From Bacillota bacterium (lineage in GTDB: Bacteria > Bacillota > UBA4882 > UBA10575), in the NCBI GenBank assembly GCA_012521315.1, contig JAAYMP010000198.1, positions 1-11,079 on the forward strand: DNA of 11,079 nucleotides. The letters are read 5' to 3'. The notes beneath the pieces were generated by a model, which saw only the letters and a list, made by a program, of their open reading frames with translations, did not search any database and was not told where the DNA came from. A program made the position numbers and the translations under genes. This document shows, one piece after another, positions 6,828 to 11,079 of the stretch. The first letter of the stretch is position 1; every line of letters begins with the position of its first letter.

Positions 6828-7823
6828 TTAGCAGCCGGCTGCTTTCGCCAGGGCGGCTTTGAAATCCCCGATCCCGATGGTAACCGACGCCTTCAGATCT
6901 TGATCAACGGGATGTTGGGAGGCGTCTACGGTAATCCCGGCTACCTGGGCGGGGGTTTTACCGGTCACATACATGGCAAAGGCGGCCGCCTGCTCATTCC
7001 ATTCCTTCCCAATGCTGGAGCCCCGTTTCAAGCCATAGGCTTCGCCCAGTTCATTTTTGGACTTAATCCGGGCGGTAAGATCCGTCGTGATCTTACCGGA
7101 AGCATCGAAATTAACCCTTCCCTGCGTCGCATCGATGACGCAGCTGGTGATGGTTCCTTGCGCATCTTGAGTGATCGCCACATAGGTGGAGTACGCCTCC
7201 GCCAGCCCCAGGTTTTGGCCCGCGTTGGTCGAGTTGGCCATCGTGGTGACCACCCCGAGACGCAGTTGGTCGGCGGCGGTCGCCCCAAGATCCTGAGCCT
7301 GCGCCACCGCTTTTTCGATCGCGGTGATGAAATCGCCAATGGAGATGGTGACCGAAGCTTTCAGGTCGGAACCGGTCGGATGCTTGCCGGCGTCCACGGC
7401 AATGTTTTTCACCTCGTTAACCGTCTTGCCTTCCACATACTTGGCAAAAGCCGCCGCCTGTTCACTCCATCCCTTCCCAATGCTGGAGGCCCGTTTCATC
7501 CCGTAAGCCTCGCCTAGTTCATTCTTGGTCGGAAAGACGGTCGTCAGCGGGGTAAGTATTTTACCGGTCGCATCAAAGCTGATCCAGCTCTGCACCCCAT
7601 CGATCACGCACTTCACGATTTTACCCTTGCTGTCCACTGTAACCGCAACGACCGCGGAATCGATCTGCGCCTGTCCGGGCTCCGTGCCGGCGTTGGTCGA
7701 TTTTTCCACCACCGTAATGACGGCCAGACCGGTTTTCACCTTTTCCGGCTGGGCCTTGCCACAGCCCGCCATGAATCCAGCGACGAGTAATACTACCAGG
7801 ATGAACAGGAAATACTTTTTCAT
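6828..7823 (-). CDS. PplA-like flavin-carrying lipoprotein with two tandem repeats
   Basis: This is a predicted extracellular electron carrier anchored by lipid. The signal peptide ends in lipobox MAGC with Cys21. Two homologous domains follow at about residues 31-175 and 188-328. Shared blocks include STNAG, CVID, the run from FDA/TGK or ASGK, KNELGEAYG, SSIGK and EQAAAFA. Each domain ends in DLKASVT (153-159 and 309-315) followed by I.IGDF. That heptad matches the ApbE target pattern D-x-x-x-(S/G)-A-T except that Val replaces Ala, so Thr159 and Thr315 are candidate FMN attachment sites. Listeria PplA is the closest functional analogue known to me. The ATG at 7823 has AAAGGGGGC upstream. The gene lies between the prenyltransferase and ApbE genes. 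Cys72 and Cys228 occupy equivalent repeat positions and a Cys is the final residue. Flavinylation is inferred, not shown. Confidence 0.8.
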   Translation of the reverse strand: MKKYFLFILVVLLVAGFMAGCGKAQPEKVKTGLAVITVVEKSTNAGTEPGQAQIDSAVVAVTVDSKGKIVKCVIDGVQSWISFDATGKILTPLTTVFPTKNELGEAYGMKRASSIGKGWSEQAAAFAKYVEGKTVNEVKNIAVDAGKHPTGSDLKASVTISIGDFITAIEKAVAQAQDLGATAADQLRLGVVTTMANSTNAGQNLGLAEAYSTYVAITQDAQGTITSCVIDATQGRVNFDASGKITTDLTARIKSKNELGEAYGLKRGSSIGKEWNEQAAAFAMYVTGKTPAQVAGITVDASQHPVDQDLKASVTIGIGDFKAALAKAAGC

Positions 7824-7858
7824 ACTTTAAGCCCCCTTTTTTGCTAAGTGGATATTGA

Positions 7859-8815
7859 TTATCGAGCCGACAGCAAACCACCCAAAAAGATCAAGGCTGT
7901 GTGGGGAATAATTACCATCAGGAAGTTTTTCACTGCCAAATTGAAGGTTTCTTCTTTATCCTGCTTCGCCCAGAACAGATTTATGTTCTTTTGGACCGGA
8001 ATGACCGTCAGCAGCAAGAGTAAACTGAGGGGTGAAAGAAACCCCAGCACAACCAGGGCGACCACGGACAAGTACGCGATATAGTACAGGGTGGCAAAGA
8101 GCCACAGCCCTTTCTTCCCGAGATAATAGGCCAGGGTGTACCGGTGGACCGTTACATCGCGCTTCACATCGCAGATATTGTTGGCCAGCATGATGTTGGC
8201 CGTAAGGCAGAACGGAACAACCGACAACAGCAAAAGGCTGGCCATCGCACGGAGGTCAACCAGGAGCGCGAATCTCCCGTCGGCCAACGCATAAGAAACG
8301 AGGCCGCCCAGGGGAATATTGATCTGGAATAAGATCCCCGGGATAACCAGTCCGTAAAAGAAGCCGGAGACGATCTCCCCATAGGGGCCATGGGAAAGGG
8401 GGACCGGTCCAACGGAGTAAATAACCCCGAAAAAGAAACAGAGCATACCGAGGAGTAAAACCACCAGGTCCGACAGGTAAACAAGGTATAATCCCAACGC
8501 GACGCTGACCGCAAACATCATAAACAGAAGCACTTTAGAGGTCAGCCGTGAAAAAGGAAGGGTCTGCCGGTTCTTCTTCGCGTCGCAGTAATTATTGATC
8601 ATCGTCGCCGTCAGATCAAAACAGAACATGCCCAGGAAAAAGGCGCCCGTTTTCAGCGGATCAATCGTATAGCCGGTGGAAAAGAGATAAGCCAAGCCCA
8701 TTAGAAACGGAAAGATACTGGTTATTTTAGTCCTGATCTCAACGTAGTCAATTATTCTCCCAATTAGGGCTTGTGCTCTGCGATCCGCACGGCCAGTCGC
8801 CAGGCCCAAATCCAT
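7859..8815 (-). CDS. UbiA/MenA-family prenyltransferase (DmkA-like)
   Basis: This membrane enzyme probably joins a polyprenyl diphosphate to 1,4-dihydroxy-2-naphthoate to give demethylmenaquinone. The 318 residues contain about eight or nine hydrophobic segments. The two Asp-rich substrate and Mg2+ motifs are NNYCDAKKN at 74-82, which lacks the last Asp of some family members, and NNICDVKRD at 212-220 followed by YTLAYYLGKK. The block YSVGPVPLSHGPYGEI (133-148) is MenA-like. The start is placed at the ATG 8815 because AAGGGGAAGGA precedes it; an in-frame TTG at 8836 lies upstream of that site. It starts 26 bases after the polyprenyl synthase gene, which would supply its substrate. In Listeria a second such pair (DmkA/DmkB) makes quinone dedicated to EET; whether this copy is dedicated or the only menA in the genome cannot be seen here. 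Confidence 0.88.
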   Translation of the reverse strand: MDLGLATGRADRRAQALIGRIIDYVEIRTKITSIFPFLMGLAYLFSTGYTIDPLKTGAFFLGMFCFDLTATMINNYCDAKKNRQTLPFSRLTSKVLLFMMFAVSVALGLYLVYLSDLVVLLLGMLCFFFGVIYSVGPVPLSHGPYGEIVSGFFYGLVIPGILFQINIPLGGLVSYALADGRFALLVDLRAMASLLLLSVVPFCLTANIMLANNICDVKRDVTVHRYTLAYYLGKKGLWLFATLYYIAYLSVVALVVLGFLSPLSLLLLLTVIPVQKNINLFWAKQDKEETFNLAVKNFLMVIIPHTALIFLGGLLSAR

Positions 8816-8820
8816 TTTTA

Positions 8821-8831
8821 TCCTTCCCCTT
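8821..8831 (-). promoter_or_regulatory. Ribosome binding site that fixes the prenyltransferase start
   Basis: The minus strand reads AAGGGGAAGGA here, five bases before the ATG at 8815. The upstream TTG at 8836 precedes this site and has no comparable one, so the shorter protein is preferred. Confidence 0.65.
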
Positions 8832-8841
8832 CGCAATTAAT

Positions 8842-9852
8842 CTACACGGCGGCGGCCTGCTTGAGCAGCCCTGCCAAATGGTCCCTTTTTTCGGCGGAGC
8901 GCAGCACCGCGATGAGTTGGTCCGCTTTTTCCCGGTGTTCCTCGATCTTCTCCCGGGTGTACTCAATCCCCCCGGCCGCCAAAACAGCCGCCTTCAATTC
9001 TTGCTCCGTCAAGCCCTTTTCGATCTTGTCCCGGAGTGTTTGATCGACCTGGAGCGCATAGATGAGCGGTAAGGTCACTACTCCGCGCCGGCAATCGGTG
9101 AGCACCGGCTTCCTCGCCTTTTTCTTCGAAGAGACAAAGTCCAGGCAATCGTCGGTCAACTGAAAGATGGTCCCCATTTCTTTACCAATCGTAAGGTAAA
9201 TGTCTTTGACTTCGGCCGGCTCATCGGAGAGCAGGAAGCCGGCATGAAAGGAAGCCGCAAACAGCGCGGCCGTTTTTTCGGAGATGATCCGGAAATACTC
9301 GCCTTCGTTAAGATCAAGATTGCCGGTATTGCCGAATTCGCGGATTTCGCCAAGGCAGATCTCAGTAAAGTAGGAAGGTAAAACGACACTGACTTTATTC
9401 CGGTCCGCTTCCCGCGGGGAAATTGAGCAAGCAAGGTCAAAGGCCAGGCAGAACAGGTAATCCCCACAGAGAACGGCGATCTTCTGGCCGTATTTCACAT
9501 GCAACGTCGCGATGCCCCGGCGGGTGTCGGCCTCGTCAATGATGTCGTCATGAATAAGCGTGGCCAGATGCAACAGCTCAACCGCAGCGGCGGCCTGCAC
9601 CGCGCCCGGAGTAACCAGGCCGTCACTGCCCATGGCGCAAGCCAGCAAAGCCCGCGCGCGGATCCCTTTCCCGCTAGCCTGGGCCAGATGGGACGTCTGG
9701 GGCCGGATCAGCGGCGGAGCATTCTGGAGCAGTTTTCGGACCTCCTGCTCCACCCGGTGCACAGCTTGATCGTACTCCAGTTTATCCGTGGCCGGAACCG
9801 GTTCGTTTCTTTCATTGATCGATGTTAAAAGCGCATTATTGATATTAATCAT
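8842..9852 (-). CDS. Long-chain polyprenyl diphosphate synthase (heptaprenyl/DmkB-like)
   Basis: This soluble trans-isoprenyl diphosphate synthase extends an allylic diphosphate with IPP to make the quinone side chain. The 336 residues are a normal length. The first Asp-rich motif is DDIID at 102-106 (LIHDDIIDEADTRRG) and the second is DDCLD at 234-238. The small residues Ala97 and Thr98 just before the first motif fit a long-chain product. The usual GGKRxRP block is SGKGIRA here (60-66), with the central Arg replaced by Gly. The ATG at 9850-9852 overlaps the end of the NADH dehydrogenase gene by eight bases, suggesting translational coupling; TAAGGCGG lies rather far upstream, about 14 bases. 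It supplies the prenyltransferase gene directly downstream. The chain length and the dedicated EET role are inferred. Confidence 0.9.
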   Translation of the reverse strand: MININNALLTSINERNEPVPATDKLEYDQAVHRVEQEVRKLLQNAPPLIRPQTSHLAQASGKGIRARALLACAMGSDGLVTPGAVQAAAAVELLHLATLIHDDIIDEADTRRGIATLHVKYGQKIAVLCGDYLFCLAFDLACSISPREADRNKVSVVLPSYFTEICLGEIREFGNTGNLDLNEGEYFRIISEKTAALFAASFHAGFLLSDEPAEVKDIYLTIGKEMGTIFQLTDDCLDFVSSKKKARKPVLTDCRRGVVTLPLIYALQVDQTLRDKIEKGLTEQELKAAVLAAGGIEYTREKIEEHREKADQLIAVLRSAEKRDHLAGLLKQAAAV

Positions 9853-11079
9853 GATAAATATATAACCGCCTTACCAAACCCAACCGCTTCCAAAGCTTTT
9901 TCAGAAGGGGGGTAACATAATAGTCGAGGCCAAAAATGCTGCCCGCCCCCCAGAGCAGGGCGATTGCCGCAAAGAACATCCAAAAACTTGACAGGTACAA
10001 GCCGGTGGTGGTCATGAACATAAACAGCAAGACAAGCGCCAAGGCACTGGCCGGGGTCGTAAACAAGCCCCCGATTAACGCCAGACCAATCAGGATCTCG
10101 GCCGCCACGACAAAGATCTGCATAGCCATCTGTACCCACTCGTACGGCAAGACAAAGGTGTTGATAAACCGGTTCAGAAGAGGAATATCAAGCTTGAAAG
10201 CGAAATCCGCCAGCGTGGACTGGACAAGCGACTTGCCGCTGACAAAGATCATTTTAAAAAGGCCGAAGATATTCCAGTTCATTAGGACGGTTCCTACGGA
10301 AGCAACGGCCTCCGGTACCGCCTGGGTAGCTGAAGTCACCGCATCGGCCACCGCCGATACCGCCTCCGTCGCCGCCGCCACCGCATCCGGAGCCGCCGCC
10401 ACCGTATCCGGAGCCGCGCCGGCTATGGCGTTCGTGGCCGCTGCTAAGGCGTCGGTTACGGGCGCCGCAACCCCGGTAGCCGCCGTGACCGCGTCATTTA
10501 GCACGGCCGCTGTCGTCGCAGTGTTAACCCCGTCGGCGGCCTTCCCCAGGATCGTGTCGTACCAGGCGTTGGCCCCACCAAAAAAGCCGGTGAGTTTGGG
10601 GGAACCCAACCACCCGCCCACAATCTTCATCACCCCTTCGAAAAGCCAGACTCCACCGAGCCAAAGCCGAAGGGGGACCAGAAGAAAGCTGGGGGTCCGG
10701 TTGCTCAGATGCCCCCCGACAAAACTTCGTTTGTGGCGGATGGTGAAAAATTCATGCTTTAGGTAGCTGAATATTTTGTTCCACCCTAGTACCTGGGCAT
10801 AATAGACAATATTGATGAAGTGTTTGGTGAACATCGCCGGGAAGGACGGGAGGTTCACCATAAACTTCGGCAGGCCAACCCGGGCGACCCCGTAGCGGCC
10901 GCCGATACAGATCATCACCCCGTGGAAGGTGGGCTTATACTCCTTAAGTTCGCCTTTCCCGGTGATTGAAACATAGATGTTATGCGCCACAACGGCGGCG
11001 CTTTGCTCACAGTTCTCGACCATTTGCGGGACAGGCTCGGCGGCGCCGGCCGGGATGTAATTGATATTATCACCGGACA
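9845..11079 (-). CDS. Type II NADH dehydrogenase with C-terminal DoxX-like domain (Ndh2-like), 5' end outside window
   Basis: The frame is open from the right edge to the TAA at 9845-9847, giving 410 codons of the C-terminal part. The N-terminal FAD- and NADH-binding folds lie outside. The first visible residues, SGDNINYIPAGAAEPVPQ and the following VENCEQSAAVVAHNI, match the second FAD-binding motif (GD, then Ala/Gln-rich helix and NI) of NDH-2 enzymes. After the NDH-2 end come four hydrophobic helices (about residues 111-138, 296-320, 322-344 and 346-366, counted from the Met at 11023) that resemble DoxX, with a basic tail. A similar membrane extension occurs in Listeria Ndh2, which passes electrons from NADH to the EET quinone. 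Residues about 160-243 are an Ala-rich insertion between helices 1 and 2. It heads the visible part of the five-gene module and overlaps the next gene by eight bases. Confidence 0.83.
   Translation of the reverse strand, partial: SGDNINYIPAGAAEPVPQMVENCEQSAAVVAHNIYVSITGKGELKEYKPTFHGVMICIGGRYGVARVGLPKFMVNLPSFPAMFTKHFINIVYYAQVLGWNKIFSYLKHEFFTIRHKRSFVGGHLSNRTPSFLLVPLRLWLGGVWLFEGVMKIVGGWLGSPKLTGFFGGANAWYDTILGKAADGVNTATTAAVLNDAVTAATGVAAPVTDALAAATNAIAGAAPDTVAAAPDAVAAATEAVSAVADAVTSATQAVPEAVASVGTVLMNWNIFGLFKMIFVSGKSLVQSTLADFAFKLDIPLLNRFINTFVLPYEWVQMAMQIFVVAAEILIGLALIGGLFTTPASALALVLLFMFMTTTGLYLSSFWMFFAAIALLWGAGSIFGLDYYVTPLLKKLWKRLGLVRRLYIYHD
10371..10412. repeat. Two 21-bp tandem units inside the Ala-rich region
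   Basis: Bases 10371-10391 and 10392-10412 are tandem copies that differ at one position (C versus T) and encode seven-residue units (APDTVAA and APDAVAA) on the minus strand. Together with the weaker heptad pattern around them, they indicate growth of the Ala-rich insert by local duplication. They are not a mobile element. Confidence 0.75.

Noticed and set aside
6792..7517. Open frame on the plus strand (241 codons)
   Set aside because: Antisense shadow of the two-repeat lipoprotein; its apparent internal repeats only mirror that gene's duplication.
9936..10766. Long open frame on the plus strand (276 codons)
   Set aside because: It lies antisense to the Ndh2-like gene; its Ala/Thr-rich product is the mirror of the GC-rich Ala repeat region. 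No ribosome binding site or family likeness.

Overview
The window looks like a chromosomal segment of a Gram-positive-type (Bacillota) bacterium. The reasons are lipoprotein-type signal peptides, strong AGGAGG-like ribosome binding sites, a LysM/NodB cell-wall deacetylase, a YetF/DUF421 membrane protein paired with a DUF4363-like protein, a type II thymidine kinase, and a flavin-based extracellular electron transfer (EET) gene set of the kind described in Listeria. Base composition is moderate, roughly mid-50s % GC by eye. No species can be named from the sequence alone. There are no rRNA or tRNA genes, CRISPR arrays, insertion sequences or phage genes.

Layout, left to right. (1) 1-1363, minus: most of an ABC exporter half-transporter, cut by the window edge in its ATPase domain. 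(2) 1655-2212, plus: thymidine kinase, divergent from the transporter, with an extended -10 promoter on each strand in the shared 291-bp gap. (3) 2364-3458, plus: secreted or anchored LysM-LysM-NodB polysaccharide deacetylase. It is followed by a coding-like in-frame tail beyond its stop codon and then a strong intrinsic terminator at 3576-3606. (4) 3750-5666, plus: an apparent operon of a long Dps/ferritin-like protein, a YetF-type DUF421 membrane protein and a small DUF4363-like membrane-anchored protein.

(5) 5674-11079, minus: five genes on one strand that fit a single EET module, in transcription order. They are a type II NADH dehydrogenase with a C-terminal DoxX-like membrane domain (Ndh2-like, 5' end outside the window), a long-chain polyprenyl diphosphate synthase (DmkB-like), a UbiA/MenA prenyltransferase (DmkA-like), a lipoprotein with two tandem repeats that each carry a candidate flavin-attachment motif (PplA-like), and a lipoprotein ApbE/FMN transferase (FmnB-like). 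The inferred flow is NADH to Ndh2, to a dedicated demethylmenaquinone made with DmkA/DmkB, to the FMN-loaded lipoprotein outside the membrane, to an external acceptor such as Fe(III). ApbE would attach the FMN. EetA, EetB, FmnA and a riboflavin transporter are not in the window and could lie beyond the right edge.

The most notable points are the EET module itself; the divergent flavinylation motif (ASVT where family members usually have SAT or GAT) in both repeats of the lipoprotein; an Ala-rich heptad-patterned insertion of about 85 residues in the membrane domain of the Ndh2-like protein; and the reading frame that continues past the deacetylase stop codon.
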